DNA of 64,000 nucleotides from NCBI GenBank assembly GCA_019096065.1, contig JAGUCH010000002.1, positions 17,310,501-17,374,500 of the forward strand, written 5' to 3'. Position 1 is the stretch's first letter, and each line of letters begins with the position of its first letter. The position numbers and the translations under genes are program-made. This DNA is from Paracyclopina nana. Taxonomy: Eukaryota > Arthropoda > Copepoda > Cyclopoida > Cyclopettidae. Positions 43,515 to 52,848 of this stretch are shown in pieces. Under the pieces are notes generated by a model. That model worked only from the letters and a program-made list of their open reading frames with translations, had not been told where the DNA came from and made no database searches.

Positions 43515-44125
43515 ACTTGGAACGTTTCCTATTAGGTCATAAACTTAAGTTGATGCTACATTTCGACACATAAACTTGGTTCGAAATGCACTTACTTGAG
43601 TAATTATGTGCCGATAAGGCCACCGTGGAGACCACCTGAGACTACAACAGCCCTCCAGTGATTTGGCAGTGATCACATAAAAAATGGGCAGGCTTCGTTG
43701 TACCCCGGGCCCTGGTCCAAAGTAAACTGAAAATTGGTCTGTGCCAAGGGCATCTCAGTCCGCGCCACGGCGGCGCAATGTCATCGTGAGACCTCCAAAA
43801 TCGGGAGCTGGCACAGCAAGCTTTAATGCGGGCCACAATCACCTACTACGCGCACCTGCCTTGGCTCCTATGGAAGCTAGATTGGATCAGCAGTTCCCAC
43901 TAAAGCCAAAAAATCAATTTCGAAGCAGTTATTATATGTGTGAATACATTGGCTTCTTCCCACTTCTCATTTGTGATTTGGTTGCATAATAAGTCATTAG
44001 AAGAAGGGCACCAAAGCAGAGCCTTGAACTTCTTTGGTAGTGTTCAGGTGGATGAATAAAGGTGGTATTTTTTGCATGATCTACCTCAAGGATCCCTCAA
44101 ATTTATGAACACAGTGGGGTGTAGT
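43515..44125. other. intergenic, no gene recognised
   Basis: Upstream of the peroxidase. A GC-richer stretch (43620-43870) holds short open frames with no family resemblance; it may include the peroxidase promoter or first untranslated exon. Confidence 0.4.
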
Positions 44126-44126
44126 A

Positions 44127-44505
44127 TAAGCCAGTGGAGGGACAAACTTTTTCGCCAGATGGCGCTTTGAGAGCAAGTCTCTTTGGAAAAACTGCCAAGA
44201 GAAAAACTCTTCGAGTGATTACAAACTGAAACTTGATTGGATGATTTTCGGGGCCAGGCTCGAACAATATTGTTTCGACACTGAAAAGCTTCAAAGTTTG
44301 TGTGACTTGCTTATGGTTTTAGGGCTTGAAAGGGTGCCATTTTGTCTGTCGATTAAGTCATGTTAATCAAGTTTTCGATACAAGTGCTCATAAATCCAAA
44401 CAATTGCCAATTATTGGTCGTCTATGAAGCAAAGCCATGTCAAATGTACTTGCTAAAGTTGTTATGCTAGATGGCGCTGCGAATCAAGCGACTTTACAGC
44501 CCTTG
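44127..44505 (+). mobile_element. family A MITE, copy near 44.3 kb
   Basis: Starts ATAAGCCAGTGGAGGGACAA with AGATGGCGC near 44157 and 44469. The 3' end is decayed (GCGACTTTACAGCCC). Followed by a family B-like trace with CAGCGCCATCTAGCG near 44690. Confidence 0.8.
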
Positions 44506-45064
44506 TTGCAGAAGAAATACTATCTATATGTGTTTAGTTATCAATAGCTTAACTTGCTGTTTTGATTTAAGAGTGTGGGAAAATACCAGAAGTGGTTTTT
44601 TTTGCTACTGTTGCATTTTGGCATTTTTGGTGACTGAATGGCGAAATACTTAAGTTTCCTATCAGGTGCAAATTTGGCCAAAACAAATCGCAGCGCCATC
44701 TAGCGCATAAGATTGGTTGCTTTGAAATGTAGGCAAATTCTAAATTAAGGAAATGATCAAAAAACTGTTTTAAAAGTATTCTCAAAAATTAAATTAGATT
44801 TAGCACAATTCAAATCAATGCGATTTAGTTGGCTCTGTTCCACTGTGTGACTCTCGATTATTCGCGTAAAAAGGGCACGCGGTTGTTGCTCAATGATATA
44901 CACTGGAACTCTTACTCGATAAACCAGAATGCAGCTTCATTTGTTGGCCTTGAGAGATATGGTTCGTGTGAGATTTCCGTCTCTTTTGGCGACTTCTCCT
45001 AGTAACTCAAGTTTCCACGTTGACCGCCGAGCAATCGACGCGCGTCGAGGTCACAGTACGGTTA

Positions 45065-45207
45065 GGTCACACCATCATGTCGAAATTTTCTCTTTTTCTT
45101 CTTGAGTTCATCACAAATGTAAAAAAGTAATTGCTCAGTTAAGTAGGGTAACTAAAAGAATAAATATGTGTAAGTGTCTATAGCTTCTTCCACAAATGTA
45201 TTTTAAG
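45065..45207 (-). repeat. fragment of the NSF 3' flank repeat unit
   Basis: Carries the same TTGAGTTCATCACAAATGTA and AGTAGGGTAACTAAAAGAAT blocks that follow the two NSF 3' copies at 46300-46370 and 46575-46640, showing a further, truncated unit. Confidence 0.7.
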
Positions 45208-46115
45208 GGTCCTACTAAAAGGCACACAATCGCACACAATGCCCGCACATGGCACACATACAGCACACAATTACTGAAAAAGCACAAGAAACCACTTGGC
45301 AATGCAACTTTGAACAATTACTTCATCAACGAAACCAAATATGTCCCTTTTAAGCCTAAAAACTTTAGCTCAATTCTATTACTTTTTTAATTAAATGCCA
45401 AGCCAAGAATGTACCAAGATAGTTAATGTGGCACACAATAGCCCACAATGGCACACAATGGCACTCAATGGCACACAATTGTACAATGGCATGAAAGCAG
45501 CTTCTTAAAATGAAAAGAAGTAATATTTACCTTGTATTATTTAACAAAAAATAAAGATTATTTGATGCAGTTTTGGTAAATGTAAACAGAATAATTTTCT
45601 GATTATGCTTTGCTGATATAATGAGAATTTACTGGAGAGACCTTTGTGTGCTTGTTGCGCGCCAAACATGAAAGTAGCTTAAAAGAACTCATATATGTAT
45701 AAGAAAAGATTATTTAAAGATAATTTGATGCGGCTTTTGTTATTGTAAACAGACTAATTTTCTGACTTTGCTTTTCTAAGATGATGCTAAAACATGGGCC
45801 ATTTAACGCTGAGAGCATTTTTACTAAAGTAGCACACAACCCAAGGACACAATAGCCCACAACGGCACACAATTGTGTGTCATTGTGTGCAATTGTGTGC
45901 CATAGTGTGCAATCATTGTGTGCAATTGTGTGCCATAGTGTGCAATCATTGTGTGACATCATTGTGTGACATCATTGTATGACATCATTGTGTGTCATTG
46001 TGTGATATCATTGTGTGCCATTGTGGGCTATTGTGTGCTTGGGTTGTGTGCTACATTAACAACAATGGTCTCAGCGGTGGGTCCTACTAAAAGGCACACA
46101 ATTGGCACACATAAT
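45207..46115. repeat. GCACACAAT-rich block with foldback at 45808-46079
   Basis: The block is bounded by direct copies of GGTCCTACTAAAAGGCACAC (45208 and 46081). Inside, repeats of GGCACACAAT and its complement alternate. A clear inverted repeat runs from CGCTGAGAGCATTTTTAC (45809) to its mirror ending GGTCTCAGCG (46068-46077), with arms GTAGCACACAACCC / GGGTTGTGTGCTAC and centre near 45905. It looks like a foldback element inserted in a simple repeat. Confidence 0.75.
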
Positions 46116-46139
46116 TTAATGTATAGAATCATCACTGAT

Positions 46140-46262
46140 AAGGCTTTGTCCTCAAGCTTGGACGCAAACTTGATGACATTATGATTGGGCTCCATTAGCT
46201 GGATCATGTCAAGCATGCCAAGCAGCTTCTTTACCCCAATGCTCATGTCGAGGTCAAAAAAC
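46140..46262 (-). pseudogene. broken copy 1 of the NSF C-terminal coding end
   Basis: Minus strand encodes [20 protein letters not shown] and the following HNVIKFASKLEDKA, close to the true NSF end ([20 protein letters not shown]). It lacks anything upstream. Confidence 0.85.
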
Positions 46263-46399
46263 GGTCATCGTCATGTGGAAATGGGGCCTGTATGTTCAAT
46301 TGTATTTTTTGAGTTCATCAAATATGTAATACAGTAACTGCTCAATAAAATAGGGTAACTAAAAGAATAACTTGTACATGTGTAAGCGTCGATGCTTCA

Positions 46400-46540
46400 A
46401 ATGCATACTAGCAAATCCTTCATCCTAAAGCTTGGACGCAAACTTGATGACCCGATGCTTGGGCTCCATTTGCTTGATCATGTCGAGTATGCCAAGCAGC
46501 ATCTTTACCCCAATGTTTATGTTGAGGTCAAAAAACGGTC
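46400..46540 (-). pseudogene. broken copy 2 of the NSF C-terminal coding end
   Basis: Another copy of the last ~40 codons ([24 protein letters not shown]), with the same 3' flank. The spacing to copy 1 and to the true end is about 260-320 bp. Confidence 0.85.
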
Positions 46541-46708
46541 ATCATCATGTCGAAATGATGCTTCATTTCTTTACTTTTTTTTTGAGTTCATCACATGTGT
46601 GTACAGTAACTGCTCAATAGATTGGGATAACAGTAAGAATAAATAGTATTCGCACGGGTGTCGATAGCATCATCTACAAATGCATTTTAATAATGTGTAT
46701 TTTCATAA

Positions 46709-48934
46709 CTAGTAGGGCGTGGCGAATCCCTCCTCCTCAAGCTTGGACACAAACTTGATGACCCGATGCTTGGGCTCCATTTGCTTGATCATGTCGAGCA
46801 GGCCGAGGAGCTTCTTCACCCCGATGCTGATGTGGTGCTTGGCCAGCTGGTTGGCGATGCTCTTGTTCTCCTGCGGCGTGAACGCATTGCTGTCCTCGAG
46901 GATCTTGGCGATGTGCTCGGCCTTGGTCAAGTTGGAGACGTGGAGGACATCGGTGAATGCGGAGAGCATCTCCATCTGGTCAAGCACGTCCTTGCGGCTC
47001 GTGGTGCAGATGATGAGGAGGCGTCGGCCCTTGGGCGGCGCCCGCTTCAGCAGGACAAGCAGAGCCTGGAGCGTGAGATTCGAGTACCTTGGGCCAATGG
47101 GTCCGTAGTCGAGGAGCCGCTCCACATTGTCCACCACGATGCAGGACATTTGGGAGCGGTAGGCGTCGTCGAAGATCTTCCGGATCATCATGCACTTGGC
47201 CGACTCGGTGAATCCGACCATGTCGTCCGGACTGCAGATCTTGACGAAGGGGAATCCGCTGTTGTTGGCGAGGAGTGCGGCCAAAGCGGTTTTGCCAGCA
47301 TTGGGAGCGCCCTCGAGGAGGATGCTCACGAGGCCGGGGCCATCCTGGCTGGCGGCCTGCTGGATGAGCAGGGCTCCGTCGTCAACGACATCCTGGACGG
47401 GCTGGCCCCAGGTGATGACTCCGCGCGACAAGTAGCTCTGGAGGACCTCGGCGGAGGCCCCGAAGGCGGGCTTGACGTCGTTCTCGAGGGCGTGCATGAA
47501 ATCCGCCCTGGAGATCATGAGCTTCTCCGCGGCCTCGGGGTCGATCTCCACCTTGCTGGAGGCCTTGACGAGCCTGTTGAGGGCGCAGGACTGGGCGGCC
47601 CTTACGAGGCCCTCGAGCTCGGCTCCGGAGAAGTTCTTGGTGATCTTGGCGAGCTCGTCGAGGTCGACGTCCGGGTGCATCTTGCCGTTGGTCTTCATCT
47701 TGCGCGTGTGGATGTTGAGGATCTGGATGCGGCCGGCCTCCTTGGGCAGGCCGATCTCGATGGAGACCTCGAGGCGTCCGGGGCGGAGCAGGGCCTCGTC
47801 GATCATGTCGCGCCGGTTGGTCATGCCAATGACCAGGATGTTGTTGAGCTGGTCCACGCCGTCGATCTTGGAGAGCAGCTGGTTGACGACGGTGTCGTTG
47901 ACGCCCGTGTTGCCGGCCATGGAGCCGCGGGCCTTGCAGATGGCGTCGATCTCGTCGAAGATGATGATGTGGAGTCCGGAGAGCGGCCCCATGCGCTTCT
48001 CCTCCTCCTCGGCGTCGGCGAAGAGCCTCCGGATGTTGGCCTCGGACTCGCCCACGTACTTGTCCAGGATCTGCGGCCCGTTGACGATCTTGGGCTCGCG
48101 CGAGTTGAGCATCTGGCCGATCTGGCGCGCCATGAGGGTCTTGCCGGTGCCGGGCGGGCCGAAGAGGAGGATGCCCTTGACGTGCTTGCAGCCCAGCTGC
48201 TCCATGATCTCCGGCGGGAAGACGCGGGAGGCGAAGGCCCGCCGGAAGATGGCGTTGAACTCGGTGTCCAGGCCGCCGATGCCCATCTTGGAAAAGTCCC
48301 AGTCCGGATTGATGATGGACTGGTGCGCCATCTTGCCCTTGGCCGACCCCGCGAGGAAGATGGGCGAGCCGTCGGCCTTCTCGAACGTGATGCCCGTGTG
48401 GGGCAGACTGATGCCGAATTTGGCCTTCCTCGCCGCGGACCCCTCCGTGCCGGCCTTGATGGCCTCGAGGTCGGCCACCTCGATGGCCTTGACGACGCAG
48501 GTGGTGAGGGGCAGGTTGCGGAACTGGAACAGCAGCGGCTGGCCCACGGTGAACGCCTGGCTGGGGTGCATCTCCAGGAACTCCTTCACCATCTCGTCCG
48601 TGTTGAAGGGCTCCTTCGACACCTTCTTCCGGCTGTAGAAGTCAATCTCGATGGTCATGGCGGCGATGAAGTCCTTGCCGCTGAACGCCGCCGCCGTCAC
48701 GTCCACGTTCACGTCCACGCCCGCCCAACGCCGCTGCACGGCCGAGAAGCCGATCTGCCCCGGGGCCATGGCGGGCTCGGGCTCCACCGTGAAGATCCAC
48801 TGCTTCCCGTTGGCCGTCCGCACCTCGAGATGCCGGCTGTTCTGGAAGGCCGCATGATCCCGCGGGTTGAGCATGAGACGGTTCGTCAGTGACAGCCCCT
48901 CGTTCGGGCACTTGCCGGCCTTCATCGCGGCCAT
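46709..48934 (-). CDS. Nsf: N-ethylmaleimide-sensitive factor (vesicle-fusing ATPase)
   Basis: Cytosolic AAA+ hexamer that, with alpha-SNAP, takes apart SNARE complexes after membrane fusion. One uninterrupted frame of 741 residues, close to the human length of 744. The N domain covers 1-205. D1 holds Walker A GPPGTGKT (259-266), Walker B IIIFDEID (about 323-330), [19 protein letters not shown] with the second region of homology, and the conserved pore loop YVGESEAN (about 293-300). D2 holds a variant Walker A GAPNAGKT and [20 protein letters not shown]. The end is EEGFATPY. The start ATG opens directly on the family-like N terminus. The lack of introns contrasts with most neighbours. Its 3' end has been copied downstream twice. 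It is divergent from NCS-1, sharing about 715 bp of upstream DNA. Confidence 0.97.
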   Translation of the reverse strand: MAAMKAGKCPNEGLSLTNRLMLNPRDHAAFQNSRHLEVRTANGKQWIFTVEPEPAMAPGQIGFSAVQRRWAGVDVNVDVTAAAFSGKDFIAAMTIEIDFYSRKKVSKEPFNTDEMVKEFLEMHPSQAFTVGQPLLFQFRNLPLTTCVVKAIEVADLEAIKAGTEGSAARKAKFGISLPHTGITFEKADGSPIFLAGSAKGKMAHQSIINPDWDFSKMGIGGLDTEFNAIFRRAFASRVFPPEIMEQLGCKHVKGILLFGPPGTGKTLMARQIGQMLNSREPKIVNGPQILDKYVGESEANIRRLFADAEEEEKRMGPLSGLHIIIFDEIDAICKARGSMAGNTGVNDTVVNQLLSKIDGVDQLNNILVIGMTNRRDMIDEALLRPGRLEVSIEIGLPKEAGRIQILNIHTRKMKTNGKMHPDVDLDELAKITKNFSGAELEGLVRAAQSCALNRLVKASSKVEIDPEAAEKLMISRADFMHALENDVKPAFGASAEVLQSYLSRGVITWGQPVQDVVDDGALLIQQAASQDGPGLVSILLEGAPNAGKTALAALLANNSGFPFVKICSPDDMVGFTESAKCMMIRKIFDDAYRSQMSCIVVDNVERLLDYGPIGPRYSNLTLQALLVLLKRAPPKGRRLLIICTTSRKDVLDQMEMLSAFTDVLHVSNLTKAEHIAKILEDSNAFTPQENKSIANQLAKHHISIGVKKLLGLLDMIKQMEPKHRVIKFVSKLEEEGFATPY

Positions 48935-49650
48935 TTTGTCAGCTTAGTAAAAATCAAGTGCTTCAGCCTCGTGACTGGTATCGACTACGAAAAACGGCAA
49001 AAAGGGCCTCGAGGCCGTGGAAGAAGAGCAGGAGAAAGCTGAGGTCCTTTCTACCAAGTCTGTCGAGCTGGCCAAATTTGACGTTAAACGGTAGAATGTA
49101 AACAAATCGCCCCCTCTGATTTGGCGGAACATTTAATGCGCGTCAACGCAACCTCGCTTCTCTACTACATAAGCATAACTATATGTAAACAAACGTTGTA
49201 CTGTGCCACTTTTTTGGGCCTGAATGCCATTCTTATTGGGTATATGAGGCTAAAAAAGATGGTTAAGTTGGAAAGCAGTTCATGGCTTTCATCCTTGTTG
49301 TGGAGGCCAAAAAGAGAGGCCGGAGTCGAGGCCGGAGTCGAGGCGCTCCCACTGCTGTGTACTTTCTTATTTTGAAGAGGCGCTTTCTCAACTTGTAGGC
49401 AGGTTAGCTCGTCTTGTGGTGTGGGAGTCGAACAAAAGCACTACTACATGCTGCAGCATCACCAGCAGCCTCTGCCCAGTGTGTGTCCTCGACGGCCCCT
49501 TGCTAGAATATCAGCTTTCATGGTCTAAGCAGAGCATAAATCTCGATATCTTTAGCTACTGGCATGTGAGGAATTGTGGGGGTGATATCAAGCATATAGT
49601 CGTAGTTGTCGGCCGCAAATGCTCAGGCTGAACCACCAATCTTGATCATC
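48935..49650. promoter_or_regulatory. shared upstream region of NSF (-) and NCS-1 (+)
   Basis: The two genes point away from each other with 716 bp between start codons, so their promoters and 5' UTRs lie here. No TATA box or other element can be named with confidence. Confidence 0.4.
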
Positions 49651-50903
49651 ATGGGAAAGAGAAACTCCAAGTTGAAGGCCAACACCCTGGAAAAGCTGAC
49701 TGCGGACACCTACTGCAAGTTTCCTTCACCTTACAGCTTGGTTTATTCATGCTACTTTTATTGTCTTGTTTTCCAGTCTCCGAGAAGGAAATCAAGCAAT
49801 GGCACAAAGGCTTCCTCAAGGACTGCCCCAACGGCCTCCTCACGGAGCAAGGCTTCATCAAGATCTACACTCAGTTCTTTCCCAACGGGGATCCCACCAA
49901 GTTCGCGTCCCTCGTCTTCAGGGTGTTTGACGAGAACCAGGACGGATCCATCGAGTTCGAGGAGTTCATCCGGGCACTCTCAATCACGTCTCGCGGAAAC
50001 CTCGATGAGAAGCTCAACTGTAAGTTGCATTAACCAGAAATTCTGAGACGTCATGACCATTATGCAAACTTGCATGTTTCATCAACATGGAGTTTATGTC
50101 TTTAGCTAACATTGACTGCCTTGATGCATTAGTGAAATCGAAAGCACCTAGTCACTATTTCACCTTTGATTTCTTTGGCATAGGCAGTAAGGCAGTAAAT
50201 GTTCTTCAACGACATAGATGCCAAAATTACCATTATGCAAACTTGTACGCTTGATCAACATGAAGTTTATGTCTTTACATAACATTAGATGCATTGACGC
50301 CACAGTGAAATTGAAAGCACCTATTCGCTATTTCACCTTTGATTTCCTCGGCATAGGCAGTAGAGCAGTTAATGTTACTCAACGACATAAACTCAACATG
50401 GGTAAAACGAAGGACTTTTAACATTGTACAATCACATTCTTGAAACTTGGGACAATTTCTGGTTGGGTGAATGACAAAATAGCTGGATAATTCATTTTTC
50501 ACAGGGGCTTTCCGGTTGTACGACGTGGACAATGACGGCTACATCACTCGGCAGGAAATGTACGACATTGTCGATGCCATCTACCAAATGGTGGTAATGT
50601 TGAAGTCTATCCAATATTCCAACCTTGTCCAACTTCTTCACATACTATATTGCAGGGCCAGCAGTCGGCCAACGAGGACGAGAACACGCCTCAGAAAAGG
50701 GTGGAGAAGATCTTCGACCAGATGGACAAGAACCACGATGACAAGCTCACGCTCGAAGAGTTCAAGGAAGGCAGCAAGGTAACAATCAATTTAATCTAAT
50801 CAGAATCCAGATTGAACTTATGAAAATCTTGTAGAATGACCCTCGCATCGTTCAGGCGCTCTCGCTAGATCCGGATCCCAATGCTGCGCTGTCCAGCTCG
50901 TGA
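49651..50903 (+). CDS. Ncs1: neuronal calcium sensor 1 / frequenin
   Basis: Myristoylated EF-hand protein that tunes neurotransmitter release and PI4-kinase. Exons 49651-49714, 49777-50019, 50505-50593, 50656-50778 and 50835-50903; phases agree, giving 195 residues (human 190). The N terminus MGKRNSKLK keeps the MGK-NSKLK myristoylation signal, which fixes the start. EF1 is degenerate ([13 protein letters not shown]), as in the family. EF2 is [14 protein letters not shown]3 [14 protein letters not shown]4 [14 protein letters not shown]4 has Asp where the canonical loop has Gly at position 6. Intron 1 must use a GC donor (TACT|gcaagt) to restore the conserved TYF-SEKE junction. The C terminus [11 protein letters not shown] differs from the vertebrate DGLV-type end. 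Upstream codons in frame lack an ATG. Confidence 0.95.
50030..50470 (+). mobile_element. family C MITEs filling NCS-1 intron 2
   Basis: Begins TTAACCAGAAATTCTGAGAC 11 bp after the donor and ends GGGACAATTTCTGGTTGGG about 35 bp before the acceptor. Two units of about 175 bp (repeated ATTATGCAAACTTG). The intron is little more than the element. Confidence 0.8.
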
Positions 50904-50970
50904 TCACCAATCGCGTAATACAATTACAGCAAGCAACCAATTGTGATGAATCGTTTATGATGAACTTGGA

Positions 50971-50976
50971 AATAAA
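50971..50976 (+). promoter_or_regulatory. poly(A) signal AATAAA for NCS-1
   Basis: AATAAA 68 bases after the stop codon, the first such motif downstream. Confidence 0.55.
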
Positions 50977-51149
50977 TTACACCGTTTAACCACCTTGCAA
51001 GGCCTGTTTTTCCGCTGGCCTTCGGCCTAAATATTTCATGCCGGATTGGTATGTCAATGGTCGTATTGATTGAATTCCTAAGGTAGCACACAATAAAGCA
51101 ATAATAATGCGACTCAATCCTGGAACAATAAATCTAGTTCAGCTCTTTT

Positions 51150-52480
51150 CCGCTGCCACCTTAGATGGCGCCACTGTGTAGTGGTAAAATACACCAGATG
51201 TGGATTGTTTTACTATCTATGAGTTTTGGCATTTTTGACGGTCCTTTGGCGAATATAGCTACATCTTGTATATGAGCAATTTATGGTTAAACAAATTGCA
51301 GCTCCATCTAGCGGATTAGATTTCAATCCTAGCCTGGAACACTTAACTTTTGATGGCGCCACTGTATAGATAGTGAAAACACACTAGATGTGGATATTTT
51401 GGCTACCTATGAGTTATGGCATTTTTGACAATCCCCTGGTGCAATTTCTGCTAAATCAAACTGCTGCTCCATCTAGCGGATTAGTAATGATGCTATTGCA
51501 TTGTAGCACGCTATTCAATCCTTTGCCATTTATATTTCATGCTAGCTTGGAACATGAAATTTAGTTCGGGCAATTGATGGTTTGGCCACTCTGTATATAG
51601 TGGGAAAATACAAGAACTGGAGTAGGATTTTCTGGTATTTTTTTGAGGGCCAACTCTTCTTGTACACAATTTCAGCCAAAACATCTGTTCCATCGGGTTA
51701 TAGTTGTGTTAAGATCCTAGTGATTCAATTCTTTTCCATTTCAAAAAGTTTAGTTGAGGCATTTCCGCTACTCCTTTAGGTGGCGCCACTGCATAGTGGG
51801 TAAATACACCAGAAGTGAATTTTTATGCCAGCTTTGAGTTATGGCATTTTTGACGGTCCTTTGGCGATATTAGCTACAAATTATACGCAATTTCGGCTAA
51901 AACATATTGTAGCTCCATCTAGCGGATTAGTAATTGCATTGTTGCTCAGCATTCAATCCTCTTCCTTGCTATTCACAACATTCTGTAGCCATGAACAGAA
52001 AAGTTAGCTTATGCGTCTTTCGCAACAGCTATAGATGGCGCCACTGAAGAGTGGTGAAATTACCAGAAGTGGATATTTTGCTATCTATGCTTTTTGGCAT
52101 ATTTGAAGGTTGCAATTTCGGCCAAAACAAATATCACTACTCCATCTAGCGGATTCATTTGTATATACATTTTGCGTATAGTAGGAGCAAACATCGTTCT
52201 CATGCCACCAGATGTATCACATCACACACAAAATATATTCCAAGAAGTCGTTCATGACATTGCGCTCTTTCCTCCATGCGACCTTCGAAAATGCCAAAAG
52301 GCATCGAAGGCAAAATATCTACATCTGGTAATTTCCCCACTCTTCAGTGGCGCCATCTATAGCTGTTGCGAAAGACGCATGAGCTAATTTTTGCGTTCAT
52401 GGCTACAGAATGTTGTGAATAGCAAGGAAGAGGATTGAATGTTGTGCAACAATGCAATTACTAATCCGCTAGATGGCGCT
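51150..52480. repeat. family F tandem array with terminal large palindrome
   Basis: Five degenerate units each pair a GATGGCGCCACTG motif (near 51163, 51351, 51781, 52033; a decayed one near 51570) with an AGCTCCATCTAGCGG motif (near 51301, 51470, 51905, 52137). From about 51905 to 52480 the DNA is a long inverted repeat centred near 52195 (GTCTTTCGCAACAGCTATAG against CTATAGCTGTTGCGAAAGAC). Confidence 0.8.
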
Positions 52481-52848
52481 ACAATTTGAACTAATTTTTT
52501 GCGTTCCTGGCTATATCATAGCTTCTCAAAATAGGGATACAACACTTTAAATAATCAAATATGTGGCCCAAAAGGAAGAGAGGCCGCGCCCTCGCTCTAA
52601 AAGTATTTGGTGGTATGACAGAGCAGCTAGGCTTTCTATTTCGCCATGCTGCTATACTGATGGCTTTCTCTTGTTGATGTTTTGCACTGTAGTAGTGCAC
52701 TGCTATGCTCTCCACACCGCAAGAAGCAAGCAAGCAAGCTGCTTTGATAGTATATACCGTGGTTATACTGCCAGTCGTCCCAGGAATACCACCTCATCCG
52801 GACATTGAATACCATGCATTATAACCATAACTTTGGCCTTTGAAAATC

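Noticed and set aside
46766..48892. 708-codon open frame antisense to NSF
   Set aside because: It is the mirror of GC-rich NSF codons. It has no domain resemblance, while the sense strand encodes a complete NSF.
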